Positions 28,228 to 36,384 are shown, numbered from the stretch's first letter. The stretch: 64,000 nucleotides of DNA from Cellulomonas alba (GCF_030362835.1 NZ_JAUCGQ010000001.1:248001-312000); one strand, 5' to 3'. Notes: generated by a model not told the origin, from the sequence alone. Numbers and translations are program-made.

Positions 28228-28803
28228 TCAACGCAGCACGACGCCGTCGACCGGAGCGGCGCGGCCTGCACCCGGGACGACCCGCGGCGCGGGCTCCCCC
28301 GACGCGGCCGCGAGCGCCTCGACGAGCGCCTCCGTCTCGCGCGCGAGAGCCCACAGACCCAGCACGAGGTCGAGCGGGTCGACGGGTCCCGGCCCGACGG
28401 CGTCGCCACCCGTCCGGTCCGGCAGCAGGGGCGGCAGGTCGAGCGTCTCCCCGAGGTCGTCGACCAGCAGCAGCGCCGCGTCGTTCCGGAGCTGGTGGAG
28501 CACGGGGCTCGCCGGCATCGTCGCGAGCCACCGGTCGATGCCGAGCCGCTGCCACAGGAGCGTCGCGTTCGTCGCCGGACGCCCGCGCGCGAGCGCCTCC
28601 CGCAGCCGCCGTCCCTCGGCGGTCTCGGCCGCCTCGCGCCCGACCGCCGCGACGCCTGCGGCCAGCGCACCGACGACGTCGGCGCCGCTCACGCCCGGCA
28701 GGACCGCGAGCCGTCCGGCGAGGGAGGCGACCAGCGAGGCCGTGGTGCGGCCCGCGCGGTCGGGCTCGTCGACGAGCAGGACGTCGGGGTCGCCGGGGCT
28801 CAC
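28228..28803 (-). CDS. Unknown alpha-helical protein
   Basis: This 191-residue protein is not recognised. It is Ala/Leu-rich and predicted mostly helical, with segments such as LVASLAGRLAVLPGVSGADVVGALAAGVAAVG and LDLVLGLWALARETEALVEALAAASG. No signal peptide, membrane helix or enzyme motif is clear. There is an LLLVDDLGETLDLPPLLPD stretch in the middle. The GTG at 28803 overlaps the stop of the gene before it by 4 nt (GTGA), and the CrtC-like gene starts 7 nt after its end, so it is firmly within the cluster. It could be a scaffold or partner of the lipocalin-fold protein. Confidence 0.6.
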   Translation of the reverse strand: MSPGDPDVLLVDEPDRAGRTTASLVASLAGRLAVLPGVSGADVVGALAAGVAAVGREAAETAEGRRLREALARGRPATNATLLWQRLGIDRWLATMPASPVLHQLRNDAALLLVDDLGETLDLPPLLPDRTGGDAVGPGPVDPLDLVLGLWALARETEALVEALAAASGEPAPRVVPGAGRAAPVDGVVLR

Positions 28804-29279
28804 GACGCGACCGCCACGGTGACCTCGAGCGGCACCCCGCCCTGGTGCAGCCCGCGCAGCATGACGAGCCCGCGGTACAGCCCCTCCGGCACGTCGGCCG
28901 GCACCGGCAGCCGCAGGGTCACGCGCGCCTGCTCCGCCGGTGCGAGGAGGCGGAACGCGGGCCGCACGTCGGCGTCGGCGAACCAGGTCGTCCCGTCCTC
29001 GCCCACGAGCGGCGTGAGCGTCGCGGCGAGCACCGTGTGCACGCGCTGCCGGTTCTCGACGTCGAGCCGGACCGACGCGCGCCCGCCGGGTGCCGCGGTC
29101 GCGGCCAGTGCCGCGGGGGCGTCGGGCCGCAGCACGGTGCCGGGCGCGTGCGGCTCGAACATGCCCTGCACGCGGCGCAGGTAGCGCAGCGTCTCGTCGA
29201 CCATGCGCGCCTGGAAGTCCTGCTGCAGCCGGAGGATCTCGCCGAGCGCGTCGCTCGCTCCGTGCGGTGGCTCGGTCAT
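28800..29279 (-). CDS. Unknown protein: helical N-terminus plus beta-sandwich C-terminus (paralogue-like B)
   Basis: The 159-residue protein is not recognised but shares layout with the one at 24068-24667. Residues about 8-42 form an amphipathic helix (ALGEILRLQQDFQARMVDET and following). Residues 60-159 are beta-rich with the pattern VPADVPEGLYRGLVMLRGL near the end, matching the VPADAQAGSDYRSTLRIDG of its counterpart. It contains no Cys or export signal. It is the first gene after the polyprenyl synthase (48-nt gap) and overlaps the next gene by 4 nt. Two such proteins bracketing the cluster suggest a structural rather than catalytic role. Confidence 0.65.
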   Translation of the reverse strand: MTEPPHGASDALGEILRLQQDFQARMVDETLRYLRRVQGMFEPHAPGTVLRPDAPAALAATAAPGGRASVRLDVENRQRVHTVLAATLTPLVGEDGTTWFADADVRPAFRLLAPAEQARVTLRLPVPADVPEGLYRGLVMLRGLHQGGVPLEVTVAVAS

Positions 29280-29327
29280 GGCCCCCGGGTCCCGTCCGTC
29301 GGCGTCGGGCGACCGGCGCCCGTTCGA

Positions 29328-30395
29328 CTAGAGCGTCCGATCGATGACGTAGTGCAGCATCTCGCGCAGGAAGTGACGATAGTCCGCCGACTCGTCCGCC
29401 CGGGAGGGGTGCAGGACCCGGCTCTCGAGGTCGAGCGCGCGCCGCGAGTAGCGCTGCGCGAGCACCCGGCCGTGGTCGACCGAGCCCGCGGCGTCCATCG
29501 CCCCGGCGAGCCACGCGACCTCGTCGCCCGCCTTGTCGGCGCGCGGCAGCGCCAGGAGCGCGAGCGCCCGGCGGCGGTCGTCCGGCCCGGCGGCCCGCAG
29601 GAAGTGCAGCAGCATGACGGTCCGCTTGCCCTCCCAGAGGTCGCCCGCCGTCTCCTTGCCGTACGCGCCCTCGTCGGCGACCAGGTTGAGCACGTCGTCG
29701 GTGATCTGGAACGCGACGCCGGCGTGGAAGCCCAGCGCGACGAGGCCGAGCAGCTCGTCGTCCGTGGGACGCCCGGTGCCCGGCGGGGCGCCGCAGATCG
29801 TGCCGATCCGCAGCGGGGCGATCACCGTGTACCAGCACGTCTTCTTGTAGACCATCCGCACGTAGTCGTGGTCGCCGAGGTCGAACGTGCCGCGGGCGAT
29901 CCAGTCGAGCTCGATCGCCTGCCCCTCGACCGACTCGCGCGCCATGCGCTCGAACTCGCGCAGCACGAGCAGCGCCTTGCGCACGCCGAGCCCCGACACG
30001 TTCTCGAGCAGCTTGCCGACCGAGAGGATGTTCGTGGCGTCGCCGACGTTGATCGCGACGGGGACCCCGCGGTCGGCGAAGAGGGTCGCGCGGCCGCGCC
30101 GGAACGTCGACGCGTCCTCGATGTCGTCGTGCACGAGGAAGCCGTTGTGCAGCAGCTCGAGCGCCGTGGCCGACGCGAGCGCCTGGTCGACGCGCCCGCC
30201 CGCCGCGAGCGCGGCCGAGAGGCAGATCGCGGGCCGCAGCCCCTTGCCCTCGCGCAGCGGGTAGTCGGCCACCAGGTCGTAGAGCGGCCCGTACCCCGTC
30301 TCACGACGCCGGTCGACGAGCGTCGCGATCTCGTCGCGGACGAGCGCGCGCGCCTGCGCGAGGACGCGCGCCACGAGCTGCTCGTCGTGCGCCAC
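29328..30395 (-). CDS. Polyprenyl (geranylgeranyl-type) diphosphate synthase
   Basis: The 355-residue protein is a trans-isoprenyl diphosphate synthase. The first Asp-rich motif is HDDIEDAS with D90, D91 and D94; the second is FQITDDVLNL, where the last position is Asn rather than Asp, as in some GGPP synthases. GKGLRP near residue 51 binds IPP diphosphate. Product length cannot be read with confidence. Start choice is uncertain: I took GTG at 30395 (VAHDEQLVARV); GTG at 30431 would leave only 7 nt after the ABC permease gene and is possible. It precedes the cluster of unknown genes and probably makes the prenyl chain they use. Confidence 0.88.
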   Translation of the reverse strand: MAHDEQLVARVLAQARALVRDEIATLVDRRRETGYGPLYDLVADYPLREGKGLRPAICLSAALAAGGRVDQALASATALELLHNGFLVHDDIEDASTFRRGRATLFADRGVPVAINVGDATNILSVGKLLENVSGLGVRKALLVLREFERMARESVEGQAIELDWIARGTFDLGDHDYVRMVYKKTCWYTVIAPLRIGTICGAPPGTGRPTDDELLGLVALGFHAGVAFQITDDVLNLVADEGAYGKETAGDLWEGKRTVMLLHFLRAAGPDDRRRALALLALPRADKAGDEVAWLAGAMDAAGSVDHGRVLAQRYSRRALDLESRVLHPSRADESADYRHFLREMLHYVIDRTL

Positions 30396-30437
30396 GGCGA
30401 CAGCGTGGCAGCCGCGACGCGGCCGCGACACCCCGGG

Positions 30438-31274
30438 TCAGTTGCCGGCGCTCTCGTACCGCAGCATGCCGCGCCGGAACACGAGCGCACCCAGCACGAG
30501 GCACCACACCGCCACGAGGGGCGTGAGGAAGCCGAGCCAGTGCGCCGTGCCGGTCGACAGGACCGCCTGCGCCGGGAAGTAGCTCATGAACGCGTACGGC
30601 AGGACGACGGACAGCGCGAGCCGCACGCCGATGCCGTAGATCGTGATCGGGAACCGCGCGAGCTCGCCGAACGTGTGCATCGAGAACGCGAACATCGACC
30701 ACGGCGTCTTGATCCAGAACGCCGCCGCGTTCGTCGCCGTGTTGAGGCCGACCTTGACGAGCGCCGCGCTCACCACCAGCACGACGAACAGCGCGATCGT
30801 CGCGGGCGTCCAGGCCACGTCGACGTGCGCGACCGAGACGCCGAGCAGCGCGCCGCCGAGCGCGACGTTCCCGAGCCCGTTCATGCCGATCTCCGAGCTC
30901 AGCACCTGCAGCACGGGCGAGAACGGTCGCAGGAGGAGCGCGTCGAAGCCGCCGAGGTTCACGGTGAAGGCCATCGACCACGCGCCCTGCGCGAACAGCA
31001 CCGAGAGGCCCTCCGACAGGACGACGAGCGCGTAGATCATGGCGACGTCCCAGAACGTCCAGCCGTTGATCTCCGGGATCGACCCGAAGATCGCCCAGAG
31101 GAAGACGATCCCGACGCCCTGCGCGATCACGGCGGAGACGCTCATGATCCAGAAGTCGGCCTCGTACTCGAGCGTCGAGCGCAGGTGCGCTCCGAGGCAG
31201 CGCCGGTAGAGCCAGGCGTTGCGCCGCACCCGCGCGAGCACCCCGGGCGCCGCGACGGCCTGCGCGCTAGCCAC
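30438..31274 (-). CDS. ABC-2 family exporter permease (second subunit)
   Basis: The 278-residue protein has six or so membrane helices and matches the ABC-2/DUF990 permease type (COG3694), with EYEADFWIMSVSAVIAQGVGIVFLWAIFG near the start. Paired with the permease before it and the ATPase, it forms a heterodimeric exporter like the cyanobacterial viologen exporter family. The natural substrate is unknown. The GTG start at 31274 overlaps the first permease gene by 8 nt. Export of the product of the adjacent isoprenoid-type cluster is possible, as the genes run in the same direction with a gap of 7-42 nt. Confidence 0.85.
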   Translation of the reverse strand: MASAQAVAAPGVLARVRRNAWLYRRCLGAHLRSTLEYEADFWIMSVSAVIAQGVGIVFLWAIFGSIPEINGWTFWDVAMIYALVVLSEGLSVLFAQGAWSMAFTVNLGGFDALLLRPFSPVLQVLSSEIGMNGLGNVALGGALLGVSVAHVDVAWTPATIALFVVLVVSAALVKVGLNTATNAAAFWIKTPWSMFAFSMHTFGELARFPITIYGIGVRLALSVVLPYAFMSYFPAQAVLSTGTAHWLGFLTPLVAVWCLVLGALVFRRGMLRYESAGN

Positions 31275-32112
31275 CGTGCACCGTCAGCTGCCGGCTGGCC
31301 GCACCCCACAGCGCGCGACCGAGCAGCCAGAGGCCCACCACCCAGAACGCCTGCACGGCGACCGCCCGCCACGCCTCGGCACCCGCGAGGTGCCCGACGT
31401 ACACGAGCGCGGGCGTCGACGCCATGCCCGCGAACGGCAGGTACGTCAGCACGTCCTGAGCCCAGCCGGGGAAGAACGCGATCGGCACGAGCGCCCCGGA
31501 GCAGAGCGTGACGAGTGCGATGCGGCCGGCCTGCACGCCGATGTAGTTCTGCGTCCAGAAGACGACCAGCCCGCTCATGTAGACGATGCCGAACCGCAGC
31601 GGCATGACGAGCAGCGCGGAGACGACGAACGCGCCGAGCTCGCCCGGCGCGGGTCCCGGCACGCCGCCGAACGCGAGCGCCGCGACCGCCGCGACGAGCA
31701 GGCCGGTGCCGAGCTCGTACACGCCGAAGCCGAGCGCCTCGGCGAACCGCGCGTCCTGGTAGCCGACCGGCCGGACGAGGTCCATCGCGACGTCGCCCTG
31801 GAGGATGCGCCCTGCCATCCGGTAGTCCACGTAGCTCGAGACGAGCGACCCGGCCACGAACGTCACGAGCAGGTACGCGCGCATGTGCGGCCAGTCGAAT
31901 CCGTGCAGCGGCCCGTTCGCGAGCACCGCGCGCCACAGGTAGAGCATCGACAGCACGGCGAACGCGGTGGCCAGGAGCCCGAACAGGAAGCTCACCTGGT
32001 GCGCGACGAGGCTGCGGAACGCGGTGCGGGCCATCGAGCGCCGGGCGCGCGTGCGGCCGGCGAACGGCAGCCGCCCGGACGGGGCGGCCTCGAGCAGCGC
32101 CGCGGCGCTCAC
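31267..32112 (-). CDS. ABC-2 family exporter permease (first subunit)
   Basis: The 281-residue membrane protein has about six hydrophobic segments and belongs to the same ABC-2 permease type (COG4587) as its partner. ALLVTFVAGSLVSSYVDYRM-like and GRILQGDVAMDLVRPV segments are typical of the family: the RILQGDxxxxLxRP element is the coupling region after the second helix. The GTG start at 32112 overlaps the ATPase stop by 4 nt and the end overlaps the next permease by 8 nt, so the three subunits are translated together. Confidence 0.85.
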   Translation of the reverse strand: MSAAALLEAAPSGRLPFAGRTRARRSMARTAFRSLVAHQVSFLFGLLATAFAVLSMLYLWRAVLANGPLHGFDWPHMRAYLLVTFVAGSLVSSYVDYRMAGRILQGDVAMDLVRPVGYQDARFAEALGFGVYELGTGLLVAAVAALAFGGVPGPAPGELGAFVVSALLVMPLRFGIVYMSGLVVFWTQNYIGVQAGRIALVTLCSGALVPIAFFPGWAQDVLTYLPFAGMASTPALVYVGHLAGAEAWRAVAVQAFWVVGLWLLGRALWGAASRQLTVHGG

Positions 32113-33131
32113 TGCATGCCTCCCGCGCCGAGCTCGCCCGCGTAGACCCGCCGCACGACGTCCTCGATCGCCGGCTCGTCGATGCGGAGGTCGACGACGT
32201 CGGCCTCCGCCTGCACCGCGGCCAGCACCCGTGCGGAGCTGACGACCGCGGGGTCGAACGTGACGTCGAGCTGCGCGTCGCTGGGCCCCTCGGCGACCGC
32301 GGCGTCCGGCAGCCGGGCCGCGATCCCCGCGAGCGACGCGGGCGCCTCGGCCACGGAGAAGTGCATCGTGCGCTCGCGCGCGTACGTCTCGACGACGGTG
32401 CCGATGTCGCCGTCGTACACGATCCGGCCCTGGTCGATGATCACGAGACGGCGGCAGATGTCCTCGATGTCGCCGAGGTCGTGCGTCGTCAGCATGACGG
32501 TCGTGCCCTCGGCGACGAGCTCGCGCACGAACGCGCGGACGCGGTCCTTGACGGCGATGTCGAGACCGATGGTCGGCTCGTCCAGGAAGACGATGGGCGG
32601 CGTGTGCACGAGGGCGGCCGCGAGGTCGGCGCGCATCCGCTGGCCGAGCGACAGCTTGCGGGCCGTCACCGGCAGCAGCTCGGCGAGGCCGAGCGTCGCG
32701 TCGAGCCGCTCGAGGTTGCGGCGGTAGTCCGCGTCCGACAGGCCGTGCATGTCCCGCAGCAGCTCGAGCGAGTCGCGCACCGGCAGGTCCCACCACAGCT
32801 GCGTGCGCTGCCCGAAGACGACGCCCACACGGCGCGCGTTCGCGATGCGGTCCTTGTGCGGCACCCGACCCTCGACGTGCACGGTGCCCGACGTCGGCAC
32901 GAGCACGCCGGTCAGCATCTTGACGGTGGTCGACTTTCCCGCGCCGTTGGGCCCGACGTACGCGACCGCCTCGCCGGCCTCGACGCGCAGGTCGATGTCG
33001 TCGACCGCGACCTTGTCGACGAACCTCCGCTCGACGAGGTGCCGCACCGACCCGGCGAGGCCGGGCTTCTTGTCGGCGCGGCGGAAGACCTTGCGGAGCT
33101 GGGCGACCTCGATCAGCGACACGCACCGCAT
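32109..33131 (-). CDS. ABC exporter ATPase (viologen exporter-like)
   Basis: The 340-residue ATPase has Walker A GPNGAGKST, Q-loop VFGQRTQLWWDLPV, signature LSLGQRMRADLA, Walker B IVFLDEPTIGLD and switch His in TTHDLGDIE. The FGQRTQLWWDLP stretch is characteristic of the COG4586 ATPases that pair with two DUF990-type permeases. The C-terminal 80 residues are an extra regulatory domain. I took ATG at 33131; GTG at 33122 is an alternative, and neither has a clear ribosome binding site. A LacI-operator-like sequence lies just upstream. The glycosidase-like gene precedes it on the same strand by 47 nt. Confidence 0.9.
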   Translation of the reverse strand: MRCVSLIEVAQLRKVFRRADKKPGLAGSVRHLVERRFVDKVAVDDIDLRVEAGEAVAYVGPNGAGKSTTVKMLTGVLVPTSGTVHVEGRVPHKDRIANARRVGVVFGQRTQLWWDLPVRDSLELLRDMHGLSDADYRRNLERLDATLGLAELLPVTARKLSLGQRMRADLAAALVHTPPIVFLDEPTIGLDIAVKDRVRAFVRELVAEGTTVMLTTHDLGDIEDICRRLVIIDQGRIVYDGDIGTVVETYARERTMHFSVAEAPASLAGIAARLPDAAVAEGPSDAQLDVTFDPAVVSSARVLAAVQAEADVVDLRIDEPAIEDVVRRVYAGELGAGGMQ

Positions 33132-33138
33132 CGTCGTG

Positions 33139-33150
33139 GAAAACGTTGTC
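33139..33150. promoter_or_regulatory. LacI-type operator candidate before the ABC exporter
   Basis: GACAACGTTTTC (minus strand) is a 12-bp imperfect palindrome centred on CG with 10 of 12 symmetric positions, lying 8-19 nt upstream of the ATPase start. This is the form of LacI/CcpA-family operators. A second, looser AACG-containing copy follows near 33155-33165. No LacI gene is in the window. Confidence 0.3.
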
Positions 33151-33178
33151 GATGCCAACGTCGTTTGCGGTGTGTCCC

Positions 33179-36100
33179 CTACTCGACGACGCCGACCCGC
33201 TCCGGCTGGGGTCGAGCCGCCGCCGGGGCCGTCGCACGCCGGCGCGGCCCGGCGCACAGCGCGAGGCCCAGACCGGCGAGGACGACGCCCGCGACCGCCG
33301 CGACGGTCGGCAGCACGGTCGGGATGCCGAGGTACACGGTGATCCCGAGGATGCGCGACAGCCCCCACGGGAGCAGCGCGAGCTGGTCGTTCCACACGGT
33401 CAGCGCGCGCTCGAGCCCGACGACCGCGACGAACCCGGCGAGCACCGCGAGCGCCACGCCCGCGGCGACCGCGGTGACCCCGGCGGCGCGCCGGCGCAGC
33501 AGGCCGTACCGCCCACGCAGCACGAGCGCCACGACGACGAACAGCCAGCAGAACGCCGCGAACGCGACGGTCACGTACAGCGTCCGGGCGTCCGGCGACG
33601 TCCAGAACCCGAACCAGTACCTGCCGGGCCCGCGCAGCGCGAGGGCGCCGAGCAGGAGCGCGGCCCGCAGCAGCGCGACCCCGCCGAGGGCGGCCCAGAG
33701 GTGGAAGGGATCCCGGCGACCGACCGCGAGCCGCAGCACGGCGGCGACGAGCATCCAGCCGCCCAGCGCCACGAGCAGGTGCGCGGGCGCAGCGAACCAG
33801 GTGAGCACCGCGCGGCTGAGCGCGAGCGCCACCGCCGGGAGCGCCCAGACGAGCACCCGGTCGGTCCGGCCCCGGCCGGCGGCGACGGCGGAGAGCCGCC
33901 ACGGCCGCGTCGCCGCCACGAGGAGCGCGCGCAGCGCCACGGCGCCCGGCCGTCCGCGCAGCAGGCGGCCGCCGCGCACGGTGCCGAGCGCGAGCGCCGC
34001 GAGCACCACGACCAGCAGCGCCCGGGCGGCCCACGCCATCGCCGGGTCCCGGTCCGCCCGCGTCGTGCCGAGGTCCGCCGCCGTGAAGTTGTACGCCGGC
34101 AGGTCGACGTCCCCCGCGTAGCGCGCCACGTGCGCCGCCCGCTCGGTCCGGTAGTCGCGTTCCGCGGCGCGCCACTGCTCGTAGGCCGTCGAGCTGCCGG
34201 TGTCGAGCCACTCGGCGTGGCGGAGCACGGTGGCGCGGTAGGCCGCGAGCGTGCGCAGCAGGTTCGTCTCGTAGTCGAGCGCCGCGACGAGGTCGTCGTG
34301 CATCGCGGCCGAGCGCCACGTCGACGCGTCGGTCGCGGCGACCTCGTCGCGCATGCGCTGCGCGACCTGCGCGGCGTCCTGGCCGTCGGCGACGGCGGCG
34401 TCGACCTGCCCGCGACTGACCGCGTAGATGCTGTCGAGAGCGGCGGAGTCGCCTGTGACGATGTCCCACTCGAAGATCCACATCATGGGCGGCGGCTCGA
34501 GCCCGAGGGCGCGCACGGTCTGGCGCGCGAAGGGACCGATGTACAGGCCGCGCGTGATCGCGTCGCGCGACCGCGCGAGCGCGTCCGTCACGGTCGCGAC
34601 GGTCGCGGGGTCGGCGGACAGCGTCTGCCGGACCCAGTCGGTCGTGACCTGCCCGGCGTCGGCCGCGGGGTCCCACGCGAGGCGGCCGATGCCGTAGGTG
34701 TTGACGTCGTACAGCTGCCAGAACCCGGTGCGCAGGTACAGCGTCATCGGGCCGGCCCTGAGCGGGCCGCCGTCCTGCGTCCAGTTCCACACGCCCTCGA
34801 CGTGCGGGTTCACGGCGAGGAAGTGCTCGAGGGCCTGCTTCTCCTCGGCGACGAGGTCGTTGGGCAGTGCGCCGAAGCCTTCGAACTCGCGGCGCGCCTG
34901 GAACTCGACGATGCGGCGTTGCGTGCCGGTCTCGAGCGTCGGGTTGAGCGGCAGGTGGCTGTAGTAGTCGCCCGCGGTGTACTTCGTGGAGACGACCAGG
35001 TGCGGGTCGTCGAGGTCGCCGAGCACCTCGTCGTACGACCGCGGGTTGGTGTGCAGGTCCCCGACCGGCCCGACGCCGACCGTCCACGACCGGAAGATGA
35101 CGTCCTTGTCGTGGCGCCCGGCCGTCTCGAGCAGCGCGTGCAGCATCGCCCGCACCGATGCGGGCGTCGTCACCGCGAGCTTCGAGGAGTAGTCCCAGCC
35201 CGCCTGGTAGTCGGCGCCGCCCTCACCGACGCGCACCATCAGCCCGTCGAGGAACGGCATCGCGTCGAACAGCTCGTCGAGGCCCGCCTGGTACACCGAC
35301 CAGAGCGCGGGCTCGTCGACCCGCAGGCCGCCGTACGTGCGGTCGAGGTACCGCTCGAGCGGCGGGTCGACCGCGAGCATGTCGGTCAGGAAGTAGACGT
35401 GCATGCCCATGTCGTGCGCGTACCGGAACACCGGCGCGAACGCCGCGACCATCGCCTCGGCCCGCGCGACGTGCTCGTCCCCCGCCGGGTAGACGGCGTG
35501 CCCGTCGCCGACGCCGCGGAACGTGAGGTACTGCAGGAACCCCGGGACGACGAGGCCGTTGTAGCCCTGTTCGAGCGAGTGCCGGACGAGCTGACGCAGC
35601 TGGCCGTCGATCCGGTCGACCGCCGCCGGGTCGACCCACGGCGCCGACGGCAGCGCCGCCTCGGCGACGACGTCGGTGTTGAGCGAGTAGTCGGTACCCG
35701 CCGCGAACGCCTGCGGGTCAGGCTCGCGGCCGACGGAGCCCGCGTCGGTGAGCCGCAGCCCGAGCCGCGGCGTCTGAACGGCGCCGTCGGTGCCCGCGGG
35801 CACGACGGGCGCACCCGACCGCACGTGGTCCGCGACGGCGTAGAGCCCGGCCGCGGCGCCCGCGACGTCACCGGCGTCGAGGGTCCACCCACCGCCGGGC
35901 CGCGCGGTGAGGCGGTAGGACTCGGGCGACCCGGGGAACGACGGGACCAGGTGCACCACGAGCTGCGCGTCGGGCGTCCCGGCGCCGACCCGGGGTCGCG
36001 GCACACCGCGGCCGACGAGCGCGTCGGCGACGGACGTCGCCGCGAGGGCGAGCCGGTCCCCCGCCGGGACGTCGATGCCGTCGATCGCTGGCGCCGAGGT

Positions 36101-36262
36101 GATGGCGGCCACCGGTCGGGTGGACGGCGGGACGGCGGGCGGGGTGGCGGCGGGCTCGTGGCTGAGCCCGAGCGCCTGGCCGACACCCGTGGCGACGAGC
36201 GCGCCGAGCAGCAGCAGGACCACGGCCGTCACCATCGACGGCCACGCACGGCGCGTGAGCAT
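33179..36262 (-). CDS. GH67-like glycosidase fused to a C-terminal polytopic membrane domain
   Basis: The 1027-residue protein starts with a signal anchor (about residues 8-30) followed by a large exported part. Segments resemble alpha-glucuronidase-type (GH67) enzymes: an N-terminal accessory domain, a barrel containing HMDMGMHVYFLTD-like and DGLMVRVGEGGADYQ strands, and TKYTAGDYYSHLPLNP leading to RIVEFQARREFEGFGALP, which recalls the GH67 segment with LELQITQEYLG. Unlike GH67 enzymes it ends in about 300 residues (from about 730) with eight or so membrane helices. The activity is not certain. The ATG at 36262 fits a leaderless promoter; a TTG further up would bury that promoter in the coding region. 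Confidence 0.6.
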   Translation of the reverse strand: MLTRRAWPSMVTAVVLLLLGALVATGVGQALGLSHEPAATPPAVPPSTRPVAAITSAPAIDGIDVPAGDRLALAATSVADALVGRGVPRPRVGAGTPDAQLVVHLVPSFPGSPESYRLTARPGGGWTLDAGDVAGAAAGLYAVADHVRSGAPVVPAGTDGAVQTPRLGLRLTDAGSVGREPDPQAFAAGTDYSLNTDVVAEAALPSAPWVDPAAVDRIDGQLRQLVRHSLEQGYNGLVVPGFLQYLTFRGVGDGHAVYPAGDEHVARAEAMVAAFAPVFRYAHDMGMHVYFLTDMLAVDPPLERYLDRTYGGLRVDEPALWSVYQAGLDELFDAMPFLDGLMVRVGEGGADYQAGWDYSSKLAVTTPASVRAMLHALLETAGRHDKDVIFRSWTVGVGPVGDLHTNPRSYDEVLGDLDDPHLVVSTKYTAGDYYSHLPLNPTLETGTQRRIVEFQARREFEGFGALPNDLVAEEKQALEHFLAVNPHVEGVWNWTQDGGPLRAGPMTLYLRTGFWQLYDVNTYGIGRLAWDPAADAGQVTTDWVRQTLSADPATVATVTDALARSRDAITRGLYIGPFARQTVRALGLEPPPMMWIFEWDIVTGDSAALDSIYAVSRGQVDAAVADGQDAAQVAQRMRDEVAATDASTWRSAAMHDDLVAALDYETNLLRTLAAYRATVLRHAEWLDTGSSTAYEQWRAAERDYRTERAAHVARYAGDVDLPAYNFTAADLGTTRADRDPAMAWAARALLVVVLAALALGTVRGGRLLRGRPGAVALRALLVAATRPWRLSAVAAGRGRTDRVLVWALPAVALALSRAVLTWFAAPAHLLVALGGWMLVAAVLRLAVGRRDPFHLWAALGGVALLRAALLLGALALRGPGRYWFGFWTSPDARTLYVTVAFAAFCWLFVVVALVLRGRYGLLRRRAAGVTAVAAGVALAVLAGFVAVVGLERALTVWNDQLALLPWGLSRILGITVYLGIPTVLPTVAAVAGVVLAGLGLALCAGPRRRATAPAAARPQPERVGVVE

Positions 36263-36268
36263 TGCGGG

Positions 36269-36290
36269 ATCGTAGGTGGACAACTGTCCA
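36269..36290 (-). promoter_or_regulatory. Leaderless promoter with operator in the spacer, for the GH67-like gene
   Basis: On the minus strand TACGAT (36269-36274) is a TANNNT -10 box 6 nt before the ATG. Immediately upstream, TGGACAACTGTCCA (36277-36290) is a 14-bp dyad with perfect 6-bp arms that fills the space between -10 and -35. A repressor bound there would block RNA polymerase. The regulator is not in the window. Confidence 0.5.
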
Positions 36291-36384
36291 GATCTCGCAT
36301 CGAGGCGCGGCTTTCACCCGGTCGCCGACGCCCGCGCGCCGCCTCCGGTCACGAGCGGGCCCCAGGCAGCCGGCATCGCCGAGC

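Noticed and set aside
29328-30395. Polyprenyl synthase as cargo of a type 2 encapsulin
   Set aside because: Polyprenyl synthases are known cargo of some encapsulins, but no HK97-fold shell protein or cAMP-binding insertion is encoded nearby.
26337-31511. Plus-strand open frame of 1724 codons across the unexplained cluster
   Set aside because: Its translation is Arg/Pro/Ala-rich low complexity, typical of a GC-rich antisense shadow. The minus-strand frames have recognisable motifs and tidy overlaps.
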